Under the pieces are notes generated by a model. The model was not told where the DNA came from. It saw only the letters and a list, made by a program, of their open reading frames with translations, and did no database searches. The translations under genes and the position numbers were made by a program. A stretch of 64,000 bases of DNA from Alopecurus myosuroides. Its lineage: Eukaryota; Streptophyta; Magnoliopsida; Poales; Poaceae. The stretch covers positions 46,698,477 to 46,762,476 of the forward strand of contig CM054059.1 of the NCBI GenBank assembly GCA_028641055.1, written 5' to 3'. This document shows, piece after piece, positions 35,010-48,260 of the stretch; position 1 is the first letter of the stretch, and every line of letters begins with the position of its first letter.

Positions 35010-35666
35010 GTAGTCCCCAGAATAGCTTGGGCTTCATGAGATCCTCCTTGAAGCGCACGCTATTCCCTGCAAAAATAACAAACACACAAGTCCACAGAGG
35101 CCGGGTTAGGTTTGCTTTGATAAACAGCTAGGCCTAACTCCATGGTGGCCATATAGTAACCCGGCTTTCTCCAAGTCTAGTGTTTACTTTTCCGGGTCAA
35201 CGCCCCTGATGCAAACGCCAAAGATCCGGCTTACTTTACTTGTTAATTAGTCCAGGTATCGCGGAGAATATTTGTTTCCTATCCATTCCGGATATCTCGT
35301 CCAGCACTTAAAGCATATCTCAGAAAATCCGGGCGGGTATCCCTTATCCCGAAATTTCCGGTTCCCGCCCGTTGGACTAGGTTTACCCACCCGTACCTTA
35401 TAAATAGGTACCTAGGGGATAACCTAACCCCCAACGGTCCATTCCAACTTCTTCTTCCTCTCCGTCGCTCGCGCTTGCGCAACACCACCACGGGAACCTC
35501 AAGCTCACCGCCGGAGCAAAGCCGCCGCCGGTTACGTTCGTCCTCGAACCGTTCCGCGCCGCCGCCAAGCTCCGCCGCCGCGCCCTCATCTTGCCCGCCG
35601 GGAATCGCAAAGGGGCATTTGGATTGCTTCATCTGCCGCCGTCGTTCTCTGCTCCAATCTCCTCCG
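35010..35666 (+). promoter_or_regulatory. Promoter and 5' UTR exon of the element D antisense gene
   Basis: TATA box TATAAATA at 35399-35406 (ACCTTATAAATAGG), then a CT- and GCC-rich leader with no ATG, ending at splice donor CTCCG|GTAAGC (35666/35667). The acceptor TTGCAG at 35955-35960 opens the first coding exon. Layout matches element C although the two differ at many bases. Bases 35010-35398, between LTR and TATA box, hold no gene. Confidence 0.7.
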
Positions 35667-35967
35667 GTAAGCTTCTTGCTCCCATTGTATTAGCCTCACA
35701 ATTTCTTGATTCGTTCTAGATTGGATCTAGGTCAGCCGCGGGTCATTTCTTACCCCACGCCGGATTAGGTCACATAAACTCATACTAGTTCATCCAATGG
35801 CTTGAATATAGGCTCCACTTCATTCTCCTATTGCTTGTAGTCACTAATTTCACCACGAATTTAAAAATGAAATTTCCAATCTAGGCTCGGGCCGCCCAAA
35901 TTTTCCGCACCTGCCATTGATACCCGGAAAATCCGCTTCTTCCGGTTCATTTACTTGCAGTAGATAC

Positions 35968-38900
35968 ATGGGCAATCAACCTTCTTCCGCAAACGATCAT
36001 CAATACGTAAGTCCCCCATAGTTTCTGTACTGATACTCGATACTCGGATAATCTGTGATTTTCGCTACATCCGGCAATACCCGGACAACTCATAATTCCC
36101 ATACCTCTTTTTGATACTGCTTGCATATATCCGGGTAACCCATGATTTCCGAGTCTTATGTCTTGTACCTTTTTGTCTTGTGTTCTGCAGTCTGAACCCA
36201 TGGCTCCCAAGAAGCAAGGGAAACAGCCGGCTAAAACCCGGATGACCCAATCGATATCCGCCAACTGGGCGCGGTCCACAGTCACCAAGGCCAAGCTGGA
36301 GGAGCTGGCCGAGCTAGGGGTCCTCCCCCCTCAGGAAGACATCCACTGGAGGGTGCCGGGTGATGAGACCCGGCCTACACCTGCTGCCGATGAGGTAATC
36401 TGCTTCATTGAACATATGACCCGGGGGTTTCGCCCTCCGGGTCATCCCTTTTTCCGCGAGGTCCTGAGCCACTATGGCCTCCGGGTGTTCGACATAGGGC
36501 CTAACTCTATGCTGAACATTACCCACTTTATCGTCCTTTGCGAGTCCTATTTCTGCATTCCGCCAAATCTGGCTCTTTTTATTGAACTTTTCCAATGCAA
36601 ACCGTGCCGCGAAAGCGGTGACGGGGCGCTTCTTGCTTGCGGCGGGGTTTCCATCCAGCGCCGCAAGAACTCACCAATGCCAACTCTTAATCTAAATTCC
36701 CATGTTAAACACTGGCAATTATCCTTCTTCTACTGCCGAGACACCTCCCCACCCGGCGAAAGGAAATTGACGGGTTACTCGGAGGGTCTCCTTGATATCT
36801 CCGAGTCTTTCAACGCCTTTGCCCCTGAGTCGGACAGGGAGGCCATCCAACCTCTTCTAACCAAGATAGCCGTCCTCTCCGCCCAAGGTCTCCTTGGGCT
36901 CAACTTGGTCAAGACCTGGGTGTACTTCAGGATCCAGCCCAACTCCATCCGCACCAAGCTAATGTGCGACTACTCGGGGCACGTCACAGACGCGCTCCGA
37001 TATTCTTCTAAGAACTACCCAACCGGCGATACCAACAAAACCATCAAGAGTTTCTTGACGGAAAAATTGGAGGTGATCAAAAACATCACCGGGTTAGCTC
37101 CATTCACCCGGGATAACCCGGCTCCAGCGGTAAAATCCGACTCTTATACTTTTACCTTCATGCTTTCGCTTGATATGACTGCTGATTCTTACCCTTGTGC
37201 TTTTGTCTGAGGCTGATAACGTTTTCTGGAACGTCGAGACCTCCCCTTCTTCCGGAGACCCGGAAGAAGATGAAGAACCGGCTGACAATGACGAAGGTAT
37301 TTATCCGGGTCTTCTATCAGCTTCACTTGCGCCATTTTGCTCACACGTCTAACTTTTTCCGACTATACATATTCGGCTTACAGGGTTGGAGGACAAAGAT
37401 GACAAGGACGAGGGGGACCCGGAGGCCACCGAATCCGACCAAAGCGACCCTGAACAAGAAGCAATTGTTGGGGCCAAGAGGAAGACCAGGGAGTGGTATC
37501 CAAGGTTCCCTTCTCATTTATGTCCTCCGAACCCTATTCCTTTGATAACATGCGAAAACTTAACCAACAATTATCCAACTCATCACACTTGAAGGACTCT
37601 CTTCCGGCCAAGCGCAGAGTGACGCGGAGTTCCCCGGGTGACGATCCATTCAACCCGGGCATCTCCACCTCACCAGTCCGCCGTGCCGGTACTCCTCCAC
37701 CTCATCCTTCCAATTCTCCTCGGCGTCACCCCTCCCCCAACCATCCACGGGCTCGGCAGTTCCGGGTTCCACTATCGGTTTCTGCGAGAGTTTCATCCGC
37801 TTCCAGCAGCGAGCTCCCCCCGGATTACGCTGTGAACACCGGGTGAGTCTTCGCTGTATGATATCCCCGCACACTCGATAATCTTCCTCCACTGCCACTA
37901 ACTGTTTCTCTCTTTTTTTTCTTAGCGCCCAAGTCACACTTAGTGACCCGGAGAACATGGAGACCGATAACCGGGAGATGGAGGGGCCGACTGAGAATAC
38001 GGACGCCGCGACTGGCGGTGATGCTGAAGACAACCAGGAACAAGGCCCCTTGGGTGACCCAGCTCACCAGGAAGCCGGGTCTCCAAAGCCATCCGAAGAG
38101 GCTGAGGACGAAGAGGTTGAGATCCTGGACACAAAGATGAGTTCTCCAAACCCGGACACCCAGACAGTCCAGGTCTCGACTCCAAAGTCGGGAAAAGTTC
38201 ACCCGCCAGGCGATCAAGCTGCCGGCTCCTCTGGTGTCAGGCCCGAAGACATGACGTTCTCCCAGATGCTTGATGCCCTTCACACCTTGAGGGCCGATGA
38301 AGAAAATATCTTAGAAGCTTTGATAGCTAAACATGAGGTAAATCCGAGTAATATTGCCTGTATCCTTATCTAGTCCCCAAGTTCCGAGTGAATTTATTGA
38401 TAATTTGCTTGGAACTTCGTAGTATATCCGACTAATCCTTCCTTGTGTCTCCACTTAGGCTTTCGTGGACCAGTCCGAGAAGAAATTGGCGAAGGCCACC
38501 AGAAGCTCGTTGAGAAAGAGGTGGCTCTGCGTGAGGCGGCTGAAGCTGAAGCTAGGAGGAGCGGGAAGATCACGAGGAAGTATAGGAGGAGGGCTCATGC
38601 AGCAGAAGATGAGCTGACAAAAGTTTCTGTTCAAATTGCCGATACATATCGTGCATTGGCTGGTATGATTCCTAACTTTGATAATTATGACCCGGATTCT
38701 CATTTGGATAAATAGTCGGATTTCCTTACTCGTTGTTTTTTCCTACTTTCTGCAGGTCCGGATGAAGTAATCCCGGAGGAAGATGACATTGCCAAATTGA
38801 AAACCATCAAGAGCACTATCCGGCAGCTCTGTGCCGGAACCAAATGGATCCTTCAAGAACTGCAATGGCCAGGTGTTGGACACGGCAACCTAAAGAGGTT

Positions 38901-39453
38901 ACTGGACGCCTGCTCCACTATACCCGAGTGGATTGGGCATTGGAAGCGCTCGTCCTGCCGGATTGGAGTAACTCGGGGGCTTGCGCTGGCTAAAGCTTAT
39001 TTTCCTAAGCTCGAGCTGGCCAAGCTTGTGGGCGGGTTTCCAGAATTCAACCATGATGGGTCCAAGTTCTCAGTGAAGAATTTCAAGGCCATCCAGAAGG
39101 AAGTTCGTCACCCGGCCAGTGTGATTGCTGATGGCTTGGATATCAACTCAATTATCCCTGCGTATGATGCTGATGGTAAGGTGATTAAGTCGGATCTTCC
39201 CAAGCCGTACGACATGCTGGCCCGATGGAAGGCGGAGGCTGCCCAGTTGAGAGAGGAGGCCGCGAAGAAGAAGGCTAAGGCCGATTCTGCGCCTGCTACC
39301 TCCACACCAATCGTCCCTCCTCCTGCACGGGCCGGCACTACTGCTGATCCGGGTGCTGCTGCTACCAAGAGTACTGAAGGGCAAGCCAAGGAACAATACC
39401 CGGCTGGCAAGGGCAAGGGGAAGATGGATGCCTCAGTCCCGGATGCCGAGTGA
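35968..39453 (+). pseudogene. Element D antisense gene, seven exons, two frameshifts
   Basis: Exons by homology to C and visible GT-AG sites: 35968-36006, 36191-37129, 37212-37296, 37384-37842, 37926-38337, 38459-38662, 38756-39453. Exons 1, 2 and 3 have exactly the C lengths (39, 939, 85). Exon 4 carries a 1-nt loss near 37490 and exon 6 a 2-nt gain near 38500, so the frame is broken twice. The PF04195-like domain in exon 2 (HWRVPGDETRPTPAADEV...GPNSMLNITHFI) and the C-terminal domain in exon 7 (WKRSSCRIGVTRGLALAKA) are intact by themselves. The last residues are KMDASVPDAE. All splice sites are preserved. Confidence 0.82.
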
Positions 39454-40579
39454 TATTTGCTATCTGCTGTCATTTCGTATGCGTCAGCCGGCCAATGGGC
39501 CCTTTGAACAATTATTTTTGACGGTGCTCCTGTACACCTTTGATACTAGTATCGAGACTTGTAATGTACTTTAATGCCTTGATATACTTCGTGCCTCTTC
39601 CGGCCTTTGGATGATTTTGATATTTATCTGCTTTTGAGCTTATTTACTCTTGATACTCCGACTTTCTTTATGGTTCCTTTTGTGAGACTCAGTTTCCGAG
39701 TTTGGTGGGTTTTGACAGGTGGACTTTTCTCTAAGTCCCCAAGTCCCCAAGACTTGGATTTTGGGTTTTTGAGCTTACTAGCTAAACAACTTTCTCCTTT
39801 TCAAAATACCCAGTCCCCAAGGCCCGAAATTCCGAGTCTGGGGTGTGAGGTTTCTCAAAGAAAAACAGGTTGTTTCTGCTAAGCCCAAAACCTAGAGCCG
39901 TTTCACATAGGTTTTGAAGTTATGCTTAATAGACTTTGAGTTTCCGGTTATTAACCCTATACTCTGCATAACTTGTGGTTTAGATGACCATTTTGACTCT
40001 CTTGTACTGTAAGCCGGCTTTCGCGTGGATACCATGTTGTTACATCTGTACGAAAACAGGGTCAGGCAAGTCCCATTGGTCATCATGGCTGATTGTAATC
40101 GTAAGCGAGCAAATCATGCCACTTTAGTGCGAGTCACATCGAGCTTAAGTAAGAAAAGTCAAGAAATTTGGCTCCTTTGTCCGGTTATAAGATTGCAGCC
40201 GTACTCGTTTGCGAGTAATCGGCCCTTATAACTCATAGGCATCATGGCCGGGTCTTTGAGTTTGTAACTGTGCTATTCAAGCAATCAGCCCCCAAGACCT
40301 AAATACATGCAACATACTGAAGAAATTAATGCACTAAGAAAACATTAAATAATACTTACCTGGAAGAAAAATAAAAACATAACAGAAAAATAAAACTTGA
40401 AAAAACATGTGAAAAGATATATTGCTTAACCATCTCTTTATTGATATGAGAAAGTTAGGTCAGCAAGCCGCCTCATTAAAAACCCTCCAGTCCCCTTAGG
40501 TACCCTGGATAGGAAAAGAGTGCGTCTGAAACCTGCTGCCTGTTACATCGTGTAATTCCATTTGTGAGTCTGGTCTATA
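39454..40579. other. Element D convergent spacer
   Basis: No gene seen. Contains AAGTCCCCAAG repeats (about 39733-39755), the inverted repeat AAGTTATGC (39917-39925) and GCATAACTT (39966-39974), a GTAAGCCGGCTTTCGCGTGG block, and the stretch beside the pol stop. Same order as in B, C and E. Confidence 0.7.
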
Positions 40580-43500
40580 CTAGGTATAGTAGGGACGCAG
40601 CTGAGCTACGTTCCATGGTCTTTCTCTCTCTTGCATAGATGAAGTGGTATGAGCGGTGTCGTTAACCGTAGCCGACTCTTCCCTTGCATCTATCAAGTAA
40701 TACGATCCATTGTGCAGATTCCGGCTTATGATAAACGGTCCTTCCCATGGCGGTGATAACTTATGTTTTCCTTCCTTTGACTGTACCAGGCGCAGAACCA
40801 GGTCTCCTTCCTGGAAGACCCGGGTTTTCACGCGCCGGCTATGATATCTCCGCAGATCCTGCTGATATATGGCTGATCTTTCCAGTGCTTGTTCCCTTTC
40901 TTCTTCCAGCATATCCACGGCGTCCTGCCGGGTCTTCTCGTTCTCCACCTCGACGTAAGCCGACACTCGAGGCGAGTCATGGATGATATCACTCGGCAAC
41001 ACCGCCTCTGCAACATAAACCATGAAAAACGGTGTCATCTGAGTGGATCTGTTAGGTGTTGTGTTGATACCCCAAACCACTACAGGTAATTCTTCGACCC
41101 ATGCACCAGCAGCTCTGATACACGGAACTCGCAATCGTGGCTTTAATCCACGAAGCAACTCTTGATTTGCCCTCTCCACTTGTCCATTAGCCTGTGGATG
41201 GGCCACTGAAGCTATGTCAAGCCGGATTCCATTGTTACCACAAAATTTCTCCATCTCGCCAAGGGACATATTGGTTCCATTGTCGGTAATTATGCTATGG
41301 GGATACCCGAACCGATAGATAATCCTTTTCAGGAACTTGACTGCTGTAATTGCTTCACAGTTGGTAACTGGCATAACCTCAACCCACTTGGTAAACTTGT
41401 CAATGGCCACCAAGAGATGTGTCTTTTTGCAAGGTGACATGTGAAAGGGGCCAACCATATCCATACCCCAAACAGCAAACTGCCAAGTTAACGGGATAGT
41501 CCGTAGTTCCATAGCCGGCACATGGGTTTGGCGAGCGTACCTTTGACATCCGTCACACCTTTCCACCAAGCGCTCCGCGTCTGCTAGGGCCGTGAGCCAG
41601 AAAAAACCATGTCGATAAGCTTTGGCCACCAGGGATCTTGTGGATGCATGATGCCCACAATCACCTTCATGGATTTCCTTGAGGATCTGTCGGCCTTCTT
41701 CTGGTGCTACACAGCGCAAAAAGACTCCTGCTGCACTTCTCTTGTATAACTCTCCGTTGATGATAGAATATCCTTTTGCTCGCCTCAGAATTTGTCTTGC
41801 TAATACTTCCTGCTGTGGTAACTCGCCCCATGATAGGTAGGCCAAGAACGGCTCTGTCCACTCGGGAACATCACGTACTGTGGCCACGAGCTCCAAATCC
41901 GGGTCTTGATTTGCCAGTTCTTCCTCAGACTCGGTTTTAACTGATGGTCGCCATAGTTCATCCATGAAAACATTAGATGGAACCGGCTCTCTGCGCGAGC
42001 CGAGTCTGGCGAGTGCATCTGCTGCCTCGTTTTTTCTTCTGTCTATGTGCTCCACCTCGTACCCGGAGAAACACCCGGCAACTCTATCAACCTCTCTACG
42101 GTATGCTGCCATAGTTGCATCTTTTCTATCCCAAGTTCCTGAGACCTGCTGTACCACAAGGTCCGAATCTCCAAAGCATCGTATCCTCTTAATATTCATC
42201 TCCTTTGCTACCTTTAAGCCGTGCAATAAGGCCTCATACTCGGCCACGTTGTTGGAACAATCAAAGTGGATCTACAGCACGTAGCTCAACTTGTCTCCTT
42301 TGGGTGATGTTAGCACCACTCCAGCTCCTAACCCCTCGTATTGCTTGGAGCCATCGAAGTGCATGATCCAAGACTCGGAGTTTGGAGCCGTGGTGGGCAT
42401 GCCTGTGTGCGTCCAATCGTTAATAAAATCGACTAGAGCTTGAGATTTGATTGCTGACCTTGGCTCATAGTTGATGTGATAATCCCCCATCTCGATCGCC
42501 CACTTGGCTATTCTACCTGTTGCATCCGAGTTTCTGATGATATCCGACATTGGTATAGAACTCACCACTGTTATGGGGTGTTCCTGAAAATATGGCTTCA
42601 ATTTCCGGCTGGCCATGAAGACCCCGAAAACCAGCTTTTGCCAATGTGGATAACGCTGTTTTGCCTCTGATAGTACCTCACTGACGTAGTAAACCGGCCT
42701 CTGGACCAGGTATGATTTTCCATCTTCTTTTCGCTCGACAACAACCACCGCGCTAACCGCCCAGGGCCCTGCTGCAACGTATAGTAACATAGGCTCTTTA
42801 GGACCCGGAGCTGCTAGGACTGGTGCCTCAGATAGCTGCTTTTTTAGTGCCTCGAATGCCCCGTCCGCCTCTTGATCCCATATGAATTTATCAGATTTTT
42901 TCAAGAGACGGTACAAGGGTATTGCCTTTTCTCCGAGTCTGGATATAAACCGGCTGAGCGCTGCTATGCACCCTGTGAGCTTCTGAACATGTTTCAAATT
43001 TTCCGGCTTTTTCAGACTCTGGATAGCTTTGATTTTGTCCGGGTTTGCTTCAATTCCTCTCTCAGAAACAATAAAGCCGAGTAATTTCCCGGCTGGAACT
43101 CCAAAAACACACTTTGTCGGGTTGAGTTTCATCTGATACCTTCTCAAGTTCTTGAATGTTTCCTTTAGATCATCGATAAATGTCTCCGCCTTTCTGGTCT
43201 TGATCACCACATCGTCTACATAAGCATGGACGTTGCGTCCAATTTGGTCCTCGAAGCACTTCTAAATACACCGTTGATAGGTTGCGCCAGCGTTCTTTAA
43301 TCCGAATGTCATGGTTTTGTAACAAAAGGCCCCAAAAGGGGTTATGAATGATGTTTTCACCCAATCCTCCTTCTTGAGCTTGATTTGATGATACCCGTAA
43401 TATGCATCCAGGAAACATAATAGGTTGCTTCCAGCTACTGCGTCTATGATCTGATCTATCCTTGGTAAAGCAAACGGATCCTTTGGGCAATGCTTGTTGA

Positions 43501-46500
43501 GACTCGTGTAATCAATGCACATCCTCCACTCATTGGTCTTTTTCATCACGAGAACCGGATTAGCTAACCAGTCCGGGTGAAATACTTCCATGATAAAGCC
43601 GGCTGTCAGCAGCCGAGCAATTTCTTCCCCTATAGCTTTCCTTCTTTCATCATTCATCTTTCTCAAGCCCTGCTTCACAGGCCTGGACTTGGGATCGACG
43701 TGCAAACTGTGTTCCGCCAACTCTGTGGGGATACCCGGCATATCGCTAGGCGTCCAGGCGAACACGTCCTGATTTGAACGAATGAACTCCACAAGTGCTT
43801 TCTCCTGCTCGCTGTCCAAGTTAGATCCTATAGCAAATTGCTTAGAGGGATCACCCTCAACAAAAGCTACCATCTTGGTGTCCTGTGCTGCCTTGAATTT
43901 CGCTCTCTCATCTTCAGTATTTGGTCTTTTTAACGCTGTTCTGTCATCCGGGTCTACTTGAGACCGGTAATACTTGAGTTCCTCTTTTCTGCAAGCTTGC
44001 TCCGCCATGGCTGCATCTCCTTCATCGCACTCAGCTGCTATATCCCGGCTCCCGTGTATGGTGATGGTCTGCTTGGGCCCCGGGATTTTTAGTTGTAGAT
44101 ACACATAACACGGCCTGGCCATGAACTTGGCATAAGCCGGCCTTCCGAATAGCGCGTGATAAGGACTGCGCAACTTAACCACCTCGAAAGTAAGCCACTC
44201 GACTCGATAATTATCCTTTGATTCTCCAAAAGCTACCTCCAATGTGATCTTTCCCTCGGGGCACGCTGAGTGACCCGGCACAATCCCGTGAAAAACCGTT
44301 GAACTCTTCTGTAGCTGAGACTCCTTGAGACCCATGCGTAGAAAGGTTTCCCAATACAAGATATTGATGCTACTTCCACCGTCCATTAGGACCTTTTTCA
44401 GCTCATAACCATTAACTTGTGGTGGCACCACCAATGCTAAGACTCCCGGGTGTTCTATCCTTTCCGGGTGATCTCTTCTGCTCCACGTTACGTCCTGCTC
44501 TGGCCATCTCAGGTACCTCGGAACGGCCGAAGAAACCGAGTTTACCGCCTGTTTTAGTATCTTTTTGTCCTTGTTAGAAATTCCTGTGGTATGCACGTGA
44601 TATTGTCCCAATTGCTTGGGGTTAGCTTGGAAACCTCCAGCTCCCCCTTGGTTGTTACCCGGTTTTCCGCCTGCCGGGTTGCCGGCTGGGGGTGGGCCGT
44701 TGCCCGGGTTTCCACCCGGACTCGGTCCTCCTCCCCGACCTGCACCTCGCATAGCCTTGTTTATCTCCTCGTTCTTCCATCTCTGTAGGTCCGCGCACTG
44801 CTCCAATGAGTGGTTAGCCGGCCTACCGTTCCTGCTGTGCTTTGGACACGCCATTCTGAAGATATCCCAATTGTTACCCGGCCTCGATGGCCCTTGATAA
44901 TTTCCTCCATTGTGGTTTCCAGCGTTGAAATTTCCTTCTGCCCTAGGTCTCGAAGACCCGGCTTCTGTGCTAGCGACAAACTCGGAGCCTCCCTCAAATG
45001 GGCGCTTGTTCTGGTTGTTCCCATTGTTACCTCCATTGTTACCAGGCGTTGATCCATTGCCGGCTCTTCCACTATTATTTGTATTTGCTTTTGCTTTCTT
45101 GTCATCGGCATCCTCTTCTGTAGTATCCGTTGCGGCGTGTTTATTGCATGCATCCATTAGCTCTCCCATCGTAACCTCTGAAGCATTTCGACTAGATTTC
45201 ATGCGAGTTAACTTTTGCACTAAAGGTATGTACTTGCACGTCTTTGCCATAGCTTGTAGCGCATCTTTGGGCTGAATATACGTAGATGAGTGAAGTATCT
45301 CCATAACCCGGCGCACCAAGTTGCGCGCCGATTCTCCTTTCTTTTGTACACATCGCTCTAGGTCATCAATAGTAAATAGCTTTCTGCACGTCCCATGAAA
45401 GTGCTTGATAAACGCAGTTTTCAACTCCTCCCATGACATGATAGATCCTTTCGGTAAATTATTGAACCATAACTTTGCTGCTCCTTCTGACATCATCAAG
45501 TACATGAACTTGGCTTGAAGATTTTCTGATGCATTGCGAATCGACATAGCCATCTCATAACTGCTCAACCATGTTTCTGGATCCATAGTCGGCTCATAAT
45601 TCACAACTTTACCCGGTTCCTTGAATTTATCCGGGTAAGGCTCAGCTCTGATGTTATCCGACAGACACTTAGGCCCAGCGAGATTAGTCGGAACTGGCCT
45701 CACCCGGGAAGCATGTGATCCTGCGGGAGGTGCGGCTGGACGCGGTACGGCTGGTGGCCCATGCACCGCAGACCCGGCCGCGGCCCTCCTGGCTCTGAAA
45801 CTATCCACGATAGTTTGGGCTGCTGATGCTGCTGGTACTGCCTGAACGCGGGGAGGAGGCGGCATTTGCTGCTGCTCTTCCCTCCCCCGTGCTGAACTTG
45901 TCTGGATATTGCCGGTATTGCCTCGTTGCTGGCTGATATATGGTGTCCCATGCATTCCACTTCTGTGATCCGGGTAATTAACTTGCTGTGCTACCGAAGT
46001 GCGCAATAGATCTATCGCCCGCCGGGTCTCCTCTGCGTGGGGTGACTCTCTCACGGGGATTTGATTCAATGCGAGCGTTGCTGCGTACACATTATCCATG
46101 GGGTTGTTGTAATGACCTGCTGGTGTGCGAAATCGCGATGGTGGTGGTGGTGGTAATGTATTGCCGGCGGTGACTCCAGTCTGCAATGTGGGTAACCCGG
46201 CTTGTATGTTTGCCGGCTGTGCTCCTCCAGTTGCAGGTTGCTGTACGGTTCCTTGGTTTGCTGCTGGAATCGGTTGATCCTGAGGTGTGATAAATAGGTT
46301 GGTCGGGTTTATAACTCCACCCATTGCTGGTAACATGGTTTGATGCCTTTGACGCACCCTGGTTGTCTCTTCTCGGAGCCGGGTTTCCAATGCATCCAGC
46401 TCACGTTGGCGCGTGGCCATCCCTTGTCTCTCTGCTTCTACTTGCCTTCTCTGTTGCTCCAATGCACGACGGGCTACATCCAGGTCTCTAACACGTTTCG

Positions 46501-47404
46501 CCGCGTTTTCCGGAGTTATGACGGTGGCTAGAACGGTTGGGTCCAGAATCAAGTTGTTGTTGAATAGGGTCGGGTGTTGCGGGTTTGGAGGACCCGCCCC
46601 TGGCGTCCGGTTTGCCAGATATCCGAACATGTTTGCCTGCAACTCGCTGTCCGCCGCGTGGCTGGTAACTGATGCCGATTCTCCATCAACTCGGGTGAGA
46701 ACCGGGTTTCCGTCAACTAGACCTTGCTGCTGGGCCAATGCTGGTGCAGTTCCGACTGTGGCCGCGGTCACGTTCCCCTGATTAAGATTGATCGTCGGGG
46801 CCGTGTAAACCGCAACCTGGCGCGTAATGCTTGGCGCAGATTCGTACTCTTCCTCTTCGCTGCTATTTTCCTCGTACTGGTTCTCCAGCAGATGCAGGAT
46901 GGACTCGGTATCATCTTCTCTCATGACCCGGCCACGCGGGGTCCATGCCGGCTCCTCCGGCTGTTCCCTCTTCGTGGGGGGCTCTTCTGTCGGATCTACT
47001 GTCCCGACCGATTCTTCCCCATCTGATTGAACGTAGGTGGCTTCCCCTGACACAGAATCAAATCCGAAATCGTCAGGGATTGAACCGGACGTACGTACCA
47101 TGCCGATGAAGACGTTGATCTGGCCGATTGTCACGACAGATCCGGATTCGAGCAGATCCGACTCTTGCCCCCAGCCGGAATCGTCCACCATCTTCTCTCC
47201 TTCGTGGTCGGTGTAGATCTCGCCGATGACAAGGTTCTCCATGTTCTTCCGAGATTCTCCCGTGATGTAAACACCCTTGGACATAGGCCCCACGGTGGGC
47301 GCCAACTGTCGTGGGATAATCACGGCAGACGTTATCGGGGGTAACTTGTCTTGGGGCAAATCGACTCTGGTGTTTGGGAGAGGGTTTAGCTCAAGGGAAA
47401 ACAT
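40580..47404 (-). pseudogene. gag-pol: Element D gag-pol polyprotein, one frame with two in-frame TAG codons
   Basis: From the first leader ATG (47404, inside the LTR) to the stop at 40580 there are 2,275 codons in a single frame, broken only by TAG at 43262-43264 (in RT) and 42272-42274 (in the second RNase H). Both replace Gln codons of sister copies. Order: acidic leader, heptad-rich segment, gag domain (near 45600), CPKHS...NHSLEQC finger (near 44850), protease with MDGGSS (near 44380), RT with YVDD (43211-43222), degenerate RNase H, archaeal-type RNase H (FDGSKQYEG, GDSDLV, KNEAADALA), integrase with HHCC finger and GMDMVGPF, TDNGTN, NGQVERANQE, and a C-terminal WEGPF motif. Best-preserved Tat polyprotein in the window. 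Confidence 0.93.
47288..47304 (-). promoter_or_regulatory. Element D primer binding site
   Basis: TGGCGCCCACCGTGGGG on the minus strand, two bases from the LTR end. In the polyprotein frame the PBS region is translated as QLAPTVGP. Confidence 0.9.
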
Positions 47405-47781
47405 GATGATATGCGATCTGGTAGCCGGCAATCAAGTCGCCGAGTCTCCGATCTAAATATATTAACTCAACTCTCGAGTTACACTGGATACTCGATACCT
47501 AGCGATATTGCTCAAACTCTTGGATCTCTCTTTGTCTAACCCTAGGGGCCGGCTTATATAATCTCCGGACCGCCTGGCCTACTCTCCAAGGTGCACTCTG
47601 AATCCTACTCGGACACTGCTTAGAAACCCTAAACTTCCTTATCGTAACCCACAATCCGGGTTACGAAGCCTACGTTCTTGGGCCTTCTAGAAACTCCTTT
47701 ATCTTAACCGGGTCTTGCGCAGCGTCCTTTGGGCCGAGTTACTCCCTGGCGTTGGCCTACCGGGTTATCATCCCTCCATCA
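47307..47781 (-). repeat. Element D 5' LTR (475 bp) with promoter
   Basis: About 98% identical to 34534-35009. A minus-strand TATA box TATATAAG lies at 47560-47553. Between it and 47404 no minus-strand ATG occurs, so the polyprotein ATG is the first in the transcript. Followed by the second GTGCC. Confidence 0.93.
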
Positions 47782-48260
47782 GTGCCGGTGAGAGCTCCAG
47801 AACCCTCCCAATATCGGGATGATGGTGACGGCAGCCTCGGGTGTTTCTCGGGAAAAGTGGGATCCCGTAGGGTTTATGTCTCGGTGGGATTAAGTATGCG
47901 AAAGGGCAGAGGCGATGGAGGCCTGGGGGCCCACACCACCCCCTGGCGCGGCCAAGGGGGGTACACCGCCCTATGGTGTGGGCCCCCTGAGGCCCCCCCT
48001 CCGGGTCTCTTCGTGACTCCGTGGAACCTTCGGGAATTCTAAGACTTCCGGGATTCGAATTTTCCAATTCCGAGAATATTTCCAGAACAACTTTTCTGAA
48101 ACTAAAAACAGTAGAAAACAGGGAACTGGCTCTGTGGCATCGTTAATAGGTTAGTCCGGAAAATCGATAAAAATGGCATGAAGTGTATAGCAAACATGTG
48201 GGGAATAATAAGAAAACAACATGAAACATCAGAAATTAAGGATACGTTTATGACGTATCA
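47782..48260 (-). repeat. Element H 3' LTR fragment (probable Athila-like)
   Basis: On the minus strand the LTR starts TGATACGTCATAAACGTA at 48260 and runs left into element D's right TSD. The start TGATACGTC and the preceding AAGCTTGGGGATGT are typical of Triticeae Athila-like elements as I recall them. A GC-rich part (47920-48010) can fold on itself (GGGGCCCACACC against GGTGTGGGCCCC). The rest of this LTR is 34481-34533 and is then cut by B. Confidence 0.7.

Larger units (their letters stand above)
34534..47781 (-). mobile_element. Element D: full-length 13.2-kb Tat-lineage retrotransposon
   Basis: Complete from 3' LTR (34534-35009) to 5' LTR (47307-47781), with TSD GTGCC at 34529-34533 and 47782-47786. 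Contents left to right: antisense-gene promoter, seven-exon antisense gene (plus), convergent spacer, gag-pol (minus), PBS. The LTRs differ by 10 substitutions and one 1-bp indel (about 98% identical). At the usual grass rate of 1.3e-8 per site per year that is roughly 0.8 million years. The polyprotein has two stops and the antisense gene two frameshifts. Confidence 0.95.

Noticed and set aside
42272..43264. Programmed readthrough at the two TAG codons of element D
   Set aside because: E reads Gln at both positions in otherwise matching sequence, and the positions lie inside catalytic domains, not at a gag/pol boundary. Nonsense mutation is simpler.
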